A DNA stretch of 64,000 nucleotides, taken from contig JASHRF010000117.1 in NCBI GenBank assembly GCA_030037545.1, positions 1 through 64,000 of the forward strand, in the 5' to 3' direction. Each line of letters opens with the position of its first letter. The stretch's first letter is position 1. The stretch is from Acidobacteriaceae bacterium. Its GTDB lineage: Bacteria; Acidobacteriota; Terriglobia; Terriglobales; Acidobacteriaceae. Shown here piece by piece: positions 28,820-37,448 of the stretch. The position numbers and the translations under genes are program-made. Under the pieces are notes generated by a model. The model made no database searches and was not told the origin of the DNA. It saw only the letters and a program-made list of their open reading frames with translations.

Positions 28820-30370
28820 TTACTGTGGAGTGCTGGCTGCCCCTGAAGTCGAGCTCGAACTCGATCCGCCGTTGCCCTGGGAGCCGGCGCCAAAGGTACC
28901 CGCGCCTTGGATTATCAATGGCGGCTCGGGCCTCATACTGTCGATCAGCTTCTCCACGGGAATGGTGGGCGGTGCGGGGGGCAGCGTATTCGCAGCCGTC
29001 TTGGCGTCAGGAGTGTGCATAGGTATGTTCGAGTTCGAAGCAAGAAACGGAATCGGGAATTTGAGCTGAGGCGTCGGCGAGCCCGCCGGTATGGGCGCCA
29101 CGATCTCCGGCGTTACGATCACGATCAGCTCGGTGTTGGTCTTGGTCTTCTGGATGGACTGGAAGAACTTGCCGAGAATGGGTATGTCGCCCAAGAAGGG
29201 AATCTTATCGAAGGTCTGGGTGACAGTGTTATCGAGCAGACCGCCGATCACAAAGCTTTGCCCGTCGCCCAATTCCACTTCGGTGTTGACTTTGCGGTCG
29301 TCGATGCCGGGGACCGTGAAGCCGGAGATCGTCACTTCATTGGTATAGTCGAGCGAGCTTACCTCCGGAGCTACCTGGAGGCGGATGGTTCCGCGCGGAG
29401 TAATGGTGGGGATGAAATTCAGGCGGATGCCGTATTCCTGGTAACTGATGGTCACGGCAGGTGCGCCGCTCGACGTGCCTTGCACCACCGGGTAGGGGAA
29501 TTCGCCGCCGGCCAGAAAACTGGCCTCTTTGCCGTTGGTGGCCAGCAGATTGGGCTCGGCGAGCACTTGGACGACTTCTTGCGATTCGAGGGCTTCCAGC
29601 GTTTCGCCCAGGTTCAGCCCCGGCAGGAACCCAAAAATGTTGTTATCGGTCGTCACGCTGACAGCAGACGCTCCCGCGGCGCCTGCAACGACAGTGGGCG
29701 GCGTATACTGGCCGGTGCTGACACTGCCCAGCACATTGCCGAAGCCGGTGCTGAAGAGATTGATGCCGAGCTGCTGCTCTTTGGTGCGATCGACGCTGAC
29801 AAAACGGACTTTGAGAAGTATCTGCGGATCGGAACTGGGCACCTGCACGTCGAGCAGGTTTATCACCTTGCCGGCCGTGGAGGCGATCCTGACCGCGCGG
29901 TTGGAGCTGTCGAGATCCTTGGCTGTCCCGCGCAGGTAGATGATGCCATTATCCATGGAGACGTGAATGGGCTGCTCGGGCAGTTCGGTGCGCAGCTCGC
30001 GGCGGACGCCTTCGAGGGCATCGTCGGCCATAGACATATTGGGATGGACCGCGACGTTGAAGAACTGGCGGCCGCCCTTGATGTCCCAGACGATGAGGCT
30101 GGTTTCGCCAGGGTTCTTGCCGTTGATCATCAACTCCGTGGGGCTGACCGCCGAAACCTCTGCGACATCGCCCAGGCCGAGAGAGACGCGCGCGATGGGC
30201 TGCGGGGTGTCAACCAGCACGGTCTTGCCCACCCCCACGGCCAACTCGTTGGAGGAGTCCTGGAAGCCTGCGCCAGGAGCGGCGGCTGTTTGCGCGTTGA
30301 TCGGAGCCGCGCACAAGAAAAAAGGCAAAGTGCAAACACAAGCGAACGTAATAGCTGCCCTGGCTCTCAC
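28820..30370 (-). CDS. cpaC: Tad pilus secretin CpaC/RcpA
   Basis: This 516-residue protein has a signal peptide, a pilus-assembly N-terminal domain (about 40-115: VGVGKTVLVDTPQPIARVSLGLGDVAEV), a BON-like domain (about 120-190) and a C-terminal secretin domain with VPGIDDRKVNTEVELGDGQSFVIGGLL and ELIVIVTPEIVAP. It forms the outer-membrane channel for the Flp pilus. The GTG start at 30370 overlaps the cpaB stop as GTGA, so the two are translationally coupled. The C-terminal 50 residues are a Gly/Ser/Pro-rich tail. Confidence 0.93.
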   Translation of the reverse strand: MRARAAITFACVCTLPFFLCAAPINAQTAAAPGAGFQDSSNELAVGVGKTVLVDTPQPIARVSLGLGDVAEVSAVSPTELMINGKNPGETSLIVWDIKGGRQFFNVAVHPNMSMADDALEGVRRELRTELPEQPIHVSMDNGIIYLRGTAKDLDSSNRAVRIASTAGKVINLLDVQVPSSDPQILLKVRFVSVDRTKEQQLGINLFSTGFGNVLGSVSTGQYTPPTVVAGAAGASAVSVTTDNNIFGFLPGLNLGETLEALESQEVVQVLAEPNLLATNGKEASFLAGGEFPYPVVQGTSSGAPAVTISYQEYGIRLNFIPTITPRGTIRLQVAPEVSSLDYTNEVTISGFTVPGIDDRKVNTEVELGDGQSFVIGGLLDNTVTQTFDKIPFLGDIPILGKFFQSIQKTKTNTELIVIVTPEIVAPIPAGSPTPQLKFPIPFLASNSNIPMHTPDAKTAANTLPPAPPTIPVEKLIDSMRPEPPLIIQGAGTFGAGSQGNGGSSSSSTSGAASTPQ

Positions 30371-31206
30371 TGTTGTCCCCCGGGAGTCGGAAACTTCTCC
30401 GTGGTTGTGCTCGAACCGTTCTGAATCACGATGGAATAGGGCTTGGGCGCGGGGTGGGCCGCGGCACGGACGGCTCGGTGTGGCGTGGGCGCTGTCGTGC
30501 CCGCAAACAAGTTGCTCATGGAAGTGCTGGGAAGAGACGGCGCGATCTTGGTGTCGGTCGGGTTGCGCAGTACTAGTTGAATTTTCTGCTGGCTGGCCAG
30601 GCTGAGCGACTGAGCCTCTTCCGGCGTAACCAGCAGATTGACTACCTGCACCTGTTGCGGCTTGCCCTCGGCGTCCTTCTGAATATCGGTGCCGGCGGAG
30701 AGCACCTGGATGTTCTGGAGAATGGTCTTGGTCACGGTACCTGAGTTCGGGGGTGCGTTGGGCGGATTGCCGGAGACCAGCACGTCCACCCGCATGCCGG
30801 GAGTGACGAACCCCGCCACTCCGACCACTTCGTCGACCCTGACGGCACAGGCGCGCATGCCGGTGGGAATGGTGGCCGCGAGACCTCCGCCGGAACCCTT
30901 GGGCGCCAGACGGCTCTCGAGAATCGGCTCGCCCTGGTAGATGTCCGAAATCACGCCGCGCCCGATGGCTTCCTTGGGATCGAGGATGGAGTCTTTGGGA
31001 GGGCCGCCGGCGATCGAAACCGTGGTCAGATCGGCAGGCGTAATGACCGTTCCCAGCTTGAGATCGCTGGCCGCCGCGACCACCTGGGTGGTCAGCATCG
31101 GTTTAGCAGCCTGCAGCCGCCCTTGGACGATACGATAGACCAGCAGCGAGCAAATGCCGGCAACCACGCACGCAATCAGCAGGATCGTGACGAGTCTTCG
31201 ATTCAT
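30367..31206 (-). CDS. cpaB: Flp pilus assembly protein CpaB/RcpC
   Basis: This 279-residue protein has an N-terminal membrane anchor (residues 5-27), a SAF domain (about 40-105: VVAAASDLKLGTVITPADL...) and the RcpC beta region with GFVTPGMRVDVLV and LLVTPEEAQSLSLA, all diagnostic of CpaB. It is thought to sit in the periplasm and assist the CpaC secretin. It is directly coupled to cpaC. A 349-bp gap with tandem repeats lies upstream, and the divergent TonB-like gene follows that gap. Confidence 0.93.
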   Translation of the reverse strand: MNRRLVTILLIACVVAGICSLLVYRIVQGRLQAAKPMLTTQVVAAASDLKLGTVITPADLTTVSIAGGPPKDSILDPKEAIGRGVISDIYQGEPILESRLAPKGSGGGLAATIPTGMRACAVRVDEVVGVAGFVTPGMRVDVLVSGNPPNAPPNSGTVTKTILQNIQVLSAGTDIQKDAEGKPQQVQVVNLLVTPEEAQSLSLASQQKIQLVLRNPTDTKIAPSLPSTSMSNLFAGTTAPTPHRAVRAAAHPAPKPYSIVIQNGSSTTTEKFPTPGGQQ

Positions 31207-31397
31207 TCTTCAGCCTGTCCTGGACCGGCCATTCCTTTCAGCCATTCCGTTGCTTCAGCGCCTTCGCTTCCCTTTACTTGTCCCATGCTACGCAAGTGGC
31301 AGAGCATCGCCACGTCCGTGCAATGAGTCGAAGGGATGGAGCGCTGTCCCAGTGTATTCGCTTCTATCCTCGCGGACTTGCCGGATTGCCGACATAA

Positions 31398-31477
31398 CCC
31401 AAATGGGGTACCAAAAGAGCAATGACCCAAAAGGGGTATCAAGTGCAAAGGCCCAAAAGGGGTATCAAGAGAGCAAC
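31398..31477. repeat. Three tandem 26-28 bp repeats with CCCAAAAGGGG cores
   Basis: The unit CCCAAAWGGGGTAYCAA occurs at 31398-31414, 31426-31442 and 31452-31468, separated by AG-rich spacers (GAGCAATG, GTGCAAAG, GAGAGCAA). Each core is itself an imperfect palindrome. The block lies between divergent cpaB and the TonB-like gene and could be an operator array. The rest of the 31207-31555 gap shows no gene. Confidence 0.6.
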
Positions 31478-31555
31478 AGGTCGAAAGCGGGCGAAGGGCC
31501 GATTCAAAGCTAGAATGGAAAGCGATTGCGGTGACGGTGGAGGGATTTTGAGGGC

Positions 31556-32944
31556 ATGACATCTTCATCCACGGTCACGTTGTTCACCCAACAGGTGGAT
31601 CGCAGCCGCCGGCCGGTCTCGCTGGCGGCGTCGGCGTTGATCCATGCCGGCGTCATCGGCCTGGTCACTTTTGGCATCCTGTATGTGCCCAAGATCGATA
31701 TAGACTCCAGAGCGGCGCTGATGGTGCGCCAGGTGGACCTGCACCGGCCTGACGCCATGAGTCGCGCCAAGGGAGTTGAGTACCCGGGACCGTGGCCGAA
31801 GAATAAGCGCACCGCGGCCAAACCTACGCCTGCGACAGGAGGCGCGCATCCGCCGAAACTGGTGGAAGCGGTGCACGCGCAGCCGGGACTGCAGACACTG
31901 GTGCAGCCCGACCTTGCCGCGCGCTTGTCCGCTCACGAAGAGCTCCCGGTTCCGCAGGTTCTGATCTGGACGCCGCGCGTTGCGGTGGTGAAAAAGATTG
32001 TTCCCCCTAAACCGGAGCCGCCTACTTCGTCGCTGTCCAAACCCTCCCTCGAAGCGCCCAACCAGGAAGTGAATGTGAGCGACGTGGAGATTGCGTCGAG
32101 CTCGCTTCCCAAAGAGAAGCTGCAGGTCATGCCCAGCACCACCTCGCCGGTGGTGGTGCATGGACTGAGCGTGGTGGAACTGCCGCCGTCGACGGTCTCG
32201 CAGGTAGCGGAACAGCCTACGCCGGCCGCGGTCATATCGCTGTCGGATCTGAGGATGGAAGGCACCGCGAACCTGCCGCCGATGAACGAGACGGCGAGCA
32301 CGGCCACGGAGGGGGTGCTTGCGCCATCGCCAGCGACTGCCGAAGCCGGGCAGGGATCGGGGCAAGGGTCGGGCCAGGGATCGGACCAAGGTCCTGGTCA
32401 GAGTTCAGGCCAAGGCTCGGGCCAGCCCGCAACACAGGGTACGGAACCGGGCACTGGCCAGGGCAACCAGAATTCGTCGACCCAGATCACGCTGCCGGTA
32501 ACCGGGCAATTCGGCGCCGTGGTGCTGGGCGACTCGCTGCAATACGAATACCCGGAGATGGCGGGGGTGTGGAGCGGGCGCATGGCCTACACCGTCTATC
32601 TGCACGTAGGGCTGGCGCGGAGCTGGATCCTGCAATACTCGCTGCCGCGCGATACCGGCATCGCGCTCAATAGCGGCACCGACCGGCTGGAAGCGCCGTG
32701 GCCGTATAACATCGTTCGCCCCAATCTGCCGCCCGACTCGATCGATGCCGATGCGCTGATGGTGCATGGCTTCGTCAATTCGTCGGGGCGCTTCGAGACG
32801 CTGTCCATCGTCTGTCCGCTGCCCTTTCCACAGGCACAGTTCGTGCTGCGCTCGCTGGAGCGTTGGCAATTCCGCCCGGCTACGGAGAATGGCCAGATTG
32901 CGCGCGTCGAAATATTGCTCATCATTCCGGAGGAAATGGAATAG
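31556..32944 (+). CDS. TonB-like energy-transducer protein
   Basis: This 462-residue protein has one N-terminal membrane segment (about 24-44: AASALIHAGVIGLVTFGILYV) and a long Pro-rich periplasmic region. It then has a Gly-Gln/Ser low-complexity stretch (about 262-305, repeated GQGSGQGS) and a C-terminal domain with GFVNSSGRFETLSIVCP...LRSLERWQFRPATENGQIARVEILLIIP. That last pattern is typical of TonB C-terminal-like domains in Acidobacteriota. It would couple inner-membrane energy to outer-membrane receptors, or act as a scaffold. It is the only plus-strand gene inside the minus-strand tad block; no exbB or exbD is near. Confidence 0.65.
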   Translation: MTSSSTVTLFTQQVDRSRRPVSLAASALIHAGVIGLVTFGILYVPKIDIDSRAALMVRQVDLHRPDAMSRAKGVEYPGPWPKNKRTAAKPTPATGGAHPPKLVEAVHAQPGLQTLVQPDLAARLSAHEELPVPQVLIWTPRVAVVKKIVPPKPEPPTSSLSKPSLEAPNQEVNVSDVEIASSSLPKEKLQVMPSTTSPVVVHGLSVVELPPSTVSQVAEQPTPAAVISLSDLRMEGTANLPPMNETASTATEGVLAPSPATAEAGQGSGQGSGQGSDQGPGQSSGQGSGQPATQGTEPGTGQGNQNSSTQITLPVTGQFGAVVLGDSLQYEYPEMAGVWSGRMAYTVYLHVGLARSWILQYSLPRDTGIALNSGTDRLEAPWPYNIVRPNLPPDSIDADALMVHGFVNSSGRFETLSIVCPLPFPQAQFVLRSLERWQFRPATENGQIARVEILLIIPEEME

Positions 32945-32973
32945 AGCATTTTTATTTCAAGTCGGTCATCTCG

Positions 32974-33126
32974 CTAGTGTCTTGTCCCTGAAGTTCGCAA
33001 CATAAATCCCGCTGTCATTCTGAGCGAACGGGGCCCCAAGCGCTTTTTAGTTTGGGGGTGGTGAGTCGAAGAATCTGCTTTTTTCGACTTCGAATTATGA
33101 CACGAACTTCCGGGACACAACACTAG
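32974..33126. repeat. MITE-like element with 24-bp imperfect terminal inverted repeats
   Basis: The left end (32974-32997, beginning CTAGTGTCTTGTCCC) and the right end (33103-33126) are inverted copies of each other, matching at 21 of 24 positions. The inside carries GTCATTCTGAGCGAA and GTCGAAGAATCTGC, a pair of the kind that recurs between genes in Acidobacteriota. There is no coding capacity. Confidence 0.65.
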
Positions 33127-33268
33127 AGCGTGTTTCAAAAATAGGTTTTGAAAGGGCACGGTGGGCGCCCTCTGGGCAAGCCGTGCCGTGCAAAATCCGC
33201 CGTTTATGCGGCTTTAGCCGCTGAGGGATGGTTCCTTGATTGTCCCAGCAGCATTTTTGAAACACGCT
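33127..33268. repeat. MITE/REP-like hairpin element with perfect 16-bp terminal inverted repeats
   Basis: AGCGTGTTTCAAAAAT at 33127-33142 is repeated inverted, without mismatch, at 33253-33268. Inside are a GGGCACGG...CCGTGCC hairpin and GCGGCTTTAGCCGCTGAGGG. It directly abuts the preceding element. A second copy lies at 57515-57643. The remaining 50 bp to the tadE gene show nothing. Confidence 0.8.
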
Positions 33269-33321
33269 GTAGGACGCTCCCGCCATCTTCTGCATCGAGC
33301 CAGCCAGGCATTCGCCGGCTC

Positions 33322-33864
33322 TCACTGCAGAATCGACCCTTCCGACGTGGAAGTGATCGAAAAAGTGGGCAGGTGCTGAGAAGGGAAAAATTTAAAGCTG
33401 TAATTAACCGTCACCTTCACAAGGCAGCCTTGACTATTGGCGTTTGTTGAGCAGCCGGTGGTGGTGCTATCCGGCGTTTCACCAGGCCAAACATACGAAT
33501 TCGTCGTATCAATCGTCACACCGCTTGAGTTAATCCCCTCCGTCGCCAGGCTTTGTACATAATTCTGAATATCGGTGGCGGAAGCTGTGCAGTCGTATAC
33601 CATCGTGAAGCTCGGAGGCGCCGATGTCGAGCAGCTTACGGTTTCGTCTTTACTCCAGGTATAGCCCCGCACCATTGCAAAGCGCATGCCCTGCTGAGCC
33701 GCGTCGCTCACAAAGTGGTAGGTGTACCCCCATAGTGCGAATCCCATTATGCTGACCGTGACCGCCATCAGGATCAATGCGCTCATAGCGAACTCCACCA
33801 GCGTAGAGCCGCACTCCTCGCGCGGCAATCGCAACACCTTCTGCATGACGGCTATCTTCTTCAT
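33322..33864 (-). CDS. tadE: TadE-like pilus assembly protein 1
   Basis: This 180-residue protein has a short cytoplasmic N terminus, then EECGSTLVEFAMSALILMAVTVSIMGFALWG. The conserved Glu five residues after the Gly matches the pseudopilin-like TadE motif processed by the tad prepilin peptidase. A Cys-containing, Thr/Ser-rich periplasmic domain follows. AAAGGG lies six bases before the ATG at 33862-33864. It is downstream of a second TadE-like gene, and both are part of the minus-strand tad block. Confidence 0.82.
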   Translation of the reverse strand: MKKIAVMQKVLRLPREECGSTLVEFAMSALILMAVTVSIMGFALWGYTYHFVSDAAQQGMRFAMVRGYTWSKDETVSCSTSAPPSFTMVYDCTASATDIQNYVQSLATEGINSSGVTIDTTNSYVWPGETPDSTTTGCSTNANSQGCLVKVTVNYSFKFFPSQHLPTFSITSTSEGSILQ

Positions 33865-34093
33865 CGTTCGCCCTTTCTCTCGCCCGCTCGTTGCGCTACC
33901 GGACGCATTTCAGTCCCCGCGTTCCAGCGCCAGGCAGGAGGGATGCGGCGCAGCTTGCTGCCAAACCCTCAAAGGACTCGAGCGGTTTCGGAATCACTGG
34001 GTTTGAAATCCACTCTCATCAAGTAGCTCTTTCCCCGAGAAAAAGCCGGCTTTCATAACTGCCGGAAACGGCTGCGCCAATTCCGGAATTGCT

Positions 34094-34564
34094 CTAGCTG
34101 CCTGCGCTGCGCATCGACGCCGAACTGGAAAACGAAATGGAATGAGGAATCCCTGGCCACGGGAACAGCGGCGTATAGGTTCCCGTAACCGTTACCTTCA
34201 CGAGGTACACAAGGTTGCTTGTCGAGCACGACGGCTGGGAGGATGCCGGGCAATTTGCCACGTATGTGGAGTTGGCAATCGCGCATTCGCAACCATAGGT
34301 GGGAGTCGATACCGACAGGTTAGGCACATTCGGCGCATCATCCGTGGCTACGGTCGACATGCCCGTCGTATCGGTTGGATTTCGAGCCCCGTACATCGCT
34401 CCCGCGTGAGCTGCGCCTGCAATCTCTATCTGCAGATAGAGAGCCCGTCCAAAATCGACAGCGCCAAACAACAGCAGCAAAAACACCGGCAACACCAGTG
34501 CCGTTTCCACAAGGCTGGCCCCGTGTTCGTCTCGCAACAGATTGAATCGAAGTCGTTTCTTCAT
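34094..34564 (-). CDS. tadE: TadE-like pilus assembly protein 2
   Basis: This 156-residue protein begins MKKRLRFNLLRDEHGASLVETALVLPVFLLLLFGAVDFGRALY, the canonical TadE/F start with the GASLVE cleavage-type motif, one membrane helix and a small periplasmic domain containing several Cys. The ATG is three bases past the tadG stop, so it is probably translated by coupling. It likely forms a minor pseudopilin complex with TadG in the Tad machine. Confidence 0.88.
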   Translation of the reverse strand: MKKRLRFNLLRDEHGASLVETALVLPVFLLLLFGAVDFGRALYLQIEIAGAAHAGAMYGARNPTDTTGMSTVATDDAPNVPNLSVSTPTYGCECAIANSTYVANCPASSQPSCSTSNLVYLVKVTVTGTYTPLFPWPGIPHSISFSSSASMRSAGS

Positions 34565-34567
34565 AGG

Positions 34568-36037
34568 CTACTCTGCAAGCGCAAACGCTCCCAGCACCGA
34601 ACCACTCCCGCCGAGGAATCCCCCAGATCCGTTGATCACGAAGTCCTGGTCAGAATCGACAATGATACTCTGCGCATCGATGGCGGTGGCGCTCGATGTG
34701 CCGTTGACGGTGACGTTGGCGGCGCTGTTGAGGGTAAGTTCGCCGTCAGGCAAATAAATGACCCCGTTAAAGTAAGACGTTGAGGTGGCGTCGATTGTCA
34801 AGCCTGAGCTGTTGCTGCTAGACATCCACATCAGCATATTCACCGCGCCTGCGCTTACGCCGGAGCTGTTGTTGGGCAAGATGGTGCCGGTAGTGTCGCC
34901 GCTAACAGAGGGCGCCGTAAGTTCGATGGTGCTGGCGCCGTTCGGCTGCAAAGTGCCATTACTGAAATAGAGGGTCACGCCCGCCCCCCCCGTGCATGCC
35001 GTGCACTCAAGGGTGGCACCGCTGTCGACGTCGATGGATCCGTTCATGTAATAAAGGCCGGGAGCGAGATTGACGGTAACGTTCGAGTTGAGATTGAAAC
35101 CGTTGGCGTAGTAGCCCGGTTGCATGGTTGTGCCGGTGGTGGGCGTGCCATTGCTTGCCGTTGTGGAAGTCGCAGGCTGGCTGGGCGCCGTTAACGAACT
35201 CAGCGGGTCGTTTTGCGCCGTAGTGGTGTGCGAGGGTTCGGTCTCTGAATTCCCTAAGGTCCATGTACAGGTGGTGCCACAGTTGTTGTAGCCCCCTGAT
35301 CCCCCCCAAAGACCGTAATAAAGGAAGGTCGAGGCGGTCACACCGTCGTCGCTGTCGGTTCCCAGATTCCCGTCGTCGTAAATGCCGCAACCGTTCAAGT
35401 CAAAGATGCCGTCGGAGCCGTTGAATGAGAGTGTCTTCGTGTAAATGCAAGTGCCGCCGCCGTTGTTGAGATAATATGCCTCACCCGCTTCCGCGCGCGC
35501 CATCAGATGGAAGGTCGGAATCCCAAATTTGGCGCCAAAGAAGACGTTTTGCGGCTCGGTCAGCACTACCTCAGCCATATTCGCGTTGTCATAGTTCGGA
35601 TCGTTCGCGGTCGATCCCAGCACGCAGGGAGCCACATTAATAATCATGGCTAACCCCGTCGAATTGGAGACTGTGCAACTACTTGTCGGCGTGATCGTGC
35701 TGGTAGTAATGCCGTCTTCGATCAAAGCCTGCTCGGCCGCGCTTTTCATGTTGGCGCAAACCGAGTTACTGCAGTTGCCAAGCTCCAGACCGGCGGCGAT
35801 GGCCGCTGAATCGGCGGCGCTCTGCAACTGGATCTGTCTGTAATGGATGTAGCCCACGTCGATGGCCACAGCCATCGCACCTATCAGCACGGCCATGAAC
35901 GCGGCGCCGAGCACCAGCGCCTGGCCGCATTCGTCCCGGACCCAGTTTCGCATAGCGCTCCTGGCCCTGCTGCTCACTTCCCACGCCGCCCGTTGGGCGG
36001 AGATCACAACCGAAACTTTTCCTTGAGAATGTCGCAT
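34568..36037 (-). CDS. tadG: TadG-like pilus assembly protein
   Basis: This 489-residue protein carries DECGQALVLGAAFMAVLIGAMAVAIDVGYIHYRQIQLQSAADSAAIA, the TadE/G-like N-terminal helix followed by a Q-x-AADSAA segment diagnostic of TadG. The rest is a large Ser/Thr/Asn/Gly-rich exported domain with repeated beta-strand patterns. It probably protrudes into the periplasm or beyond. I start at the ATG at 36035-36037 (MRHSQGKVSV) because GGAGGAG is eight bases upstream; the frame extends 26 codons further without support. Confidence 0.85.
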   Translation of the reverse strand: MRHSQGKVSVVISAQRAAWEVSSRARSAMRNWVRDECGQALVLGAAFMAVLIGAMAVAIDVGYIHYRQIQLQSAADSAAIAAGLELGNCSNSVCANMKSAAEQALIEDGITTSTITPTSSCTVSNSTGLAMIINVAPCVLGSTANDPNYDNANMAEVVLTEPQNVFFGAKFGIPTFHLMARAEAGEAYYLNNGGGTCIYTKTLSFNGSDGIFDLNGCGIYDDGNLGTDSDDGVTASTFLYYGLWGGSGGYNNCGTTCTWTLGNSETEPSHTTTAQNDPLSSLTAPSQPATSTTASNGTPTTGTTMQPGYYANGFNLNSNVTVNLAPGLYYMNGSIDVDSGATLECTACTGGAGVTLYFSNGTLQPNGASTIELTAPSVSGDTTGTILPNNSSGVSAGAVNMLMWMSSSNSSGLTIDATSTSYFNGVIYLPDGELTLNSAANVTVNGTSSATAIDAQSIIVDSDQDFVINGSGGFLGGSGSVLGAFALAE

Positions 36038-36185
36038 ATCCTTCACTCCTCCGTAACGCCTTTGGGAGGCCGAGAACATTGCGTCACTGGAAACAATTTG
36101 CCTCGTGCACATCATTGGCCCTACTTCAATATTCCCGCGCAGCGCGGGAACGGTTTCTGCGGCTCAGACGGAGCCTATTGCGAAA

Positions 36186-36326
36186 TCACCAGTTGCGACG
36201 TACCGCTAGACTGACGGTGTTCATGCTGAAACTGAGAACGTGCCCGTTGATGGCCGGGATTTTCAGCGCCGGCGCCTGGCCGCATTCGTCGCTCGAAGGT
36301 CGCCACCCCCGGCTCTCCATCTTCAT
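36186..36326 (-). CDS. 46-residue ORF with a TadG-like N-terminal remnant
   Basis: Read on the minus strand, a 46-codon frame starts ATGAAGATGGAG with GGGAGG seven bases upstream. It contains SSDECGQAPALKIP, echoing the RDECGQALVLGAA start of the adjacent tadG, but it lacks the hydrophobic helix that should follow. It could be a decayed TadE/G copy or a real small protein. It fills part of the 358-bp gap between tadG and the DUF192-PilZ gene; the rest of that gap shows nothing clear. Confidence 0.35.
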   Translation of the reverse strand: MKMESRGWRPSSDECGQAPALKIPAINGHVLSFSMNTVSLAVRRNW

Positions 36327-36395
36327 CGTTCTACCTCCCGGCGCGCTTCCAGATCGCGCCCGGGCGAGAGGTGCCAGCGAGGCGCCTCTCGCGCT

Positions 36396-37448
36396 TCATC
36401 TGCGTTTCCTCAATTGCTGCAGAAATTTGTCAAATTCCCTCTTGTCGGCTGTATCCATGACCGGAAATTTTCCTTTGCGCGCCTCCACCGGGTCGACAAG
36501 AACGAACTGCAGGCCCACGCCATCGTGTCCCCAACGCACGGCGCGGGAGAGCACTGCGATGGAACGCTCGCTGGCTTCCTCGCCACGTTCTGTCACCTGC
36601 AGCGTCATGAGAACCAGGGTGCCGGGATACCAGCGCTCCTCGGTGACCACGTAGAGGCCGGTGGAGCTGATATCGCGGATACCGTGGGCCTCGGGGGCGG
36701 CGCCGTTCCAGTAGTACGCGGCCAGGCCGGGCGATGCCTCGCGCGGAGCGTTGCGAGGATCGGGCGACCACCAGCGCTCCAGCCAGTTTTTCGGGGTGCG
36801 GGGATTCTTGCTTCCCGGCTTGACCAGGTTCATCTGGTGGCGCTGGTCTTTCGCCGAATGGGGGTCGCCGTCCGGGGTTTCCAGTTCCACTGTGCCTGGG
36901 CCTCCGCTCCACAACGGCTCCTCCCGCAGCAGCACCGCGCTGGTTACGATGATGGGGCTCTTTCCCGCATTCAATCCCTCCAGTCGGGCTTCCATCTCTT
37001 CGGCCACGCAGAGCAGGAGTTGATCGCCGGTCTGGGTTTGCGACGAGTAGATGGAGTGCGCCGGCAACACCAGAACGCTGTAGGGCCGGGGCCGCGAGGG
37101 GCTGAGCTGGAAAGTCGGGAAGGACTCGACGATGTCGATCACGCGGCACTCGTCATCGAGGTAAATCAGGTCGAGAGGCGCGGGCAGACCAGTGGTAGGA
37201 ACGCCGCGAAAGGGTATCACCCAGAGCCCCTCACCCGAATTCAGAACCAGCGACTGCATCCTTTCCGTCAGCGTAGCGAAGGCGAGATCGGCGACCTCTA
37301 CCTCCAGGCCGAGAAAGCATTCCCGGGTCTGGTTGTAGGCGCAATGCACGCGCGGCGATTCAGTAGCTCCCCTTTTCGCTGGCGCAACTGGCGTGCGCAG
37401 TTCCTGCATATCCTCTCCCAGCTCCTCCCACTGTTTCAACGCGCGCAT
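36396..37448 (-). CDS. DUF192-PilZ fusion protein
   Basis: This 350-residue protein has a DUF192-like N-terminal half (about 40-160: SGEGLWVIPFRGVPTTGLPAPLDLIYLDDECRVIDIVESFP), a short linker and a C-terminal PilZ domain (about 228-345). The PilZ c-di-GMP motifs are intact: R232-x3-R236 and D259-x-S261-x2-G264. No signal peptide or membrane segment is seen, so it is probably cytoplasmic. It lies in the tad block upstream of tadG, about 200 bp downstream of the two microproteins. AAGGGG sits about eight bases before the ATG at 37446-37448. It may couple c-di-GMP to Tad pilus output; the DUF192 role is unknown. Confidence 0.8.
   Translation of the reverse strand: MRALKQWEELGEDMQELRTPVAPAKRGATESPRVHCAYNQTRECFLGLEVEVADLAFATLTERMQSLVLNSGEGLWVIPFRGVPTTGLPAPLDLIYLDDECRVIDIVESFPTFQLSPSRPRPYSVLVLPAHSIYSSQTQTGDQLLLCVAEEMEARLEGLNAGKSPIIVTSAVLLREEPLWSGGPGTVELETPDGDPHSAKDQRHQMNLVKPGSKNPRTPKNWLERWWSPDPRNAPREASPGLAAYYWNGAAPEAHGIRDISSTGLYVVTEERWYPGTLVLMTLQVTERGEEASERSIAVLSRAVRWGHDGVGLQFVLVDPVEARKGKFPVMDTADKREFDKFLQQLRKRR

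Noticed and set aside
31398-31477. Possible short CRISPR array
   Set aside because: Repeats are 17 bp with 9-11 bp spacers that are themselves related, and no cas gene is present.
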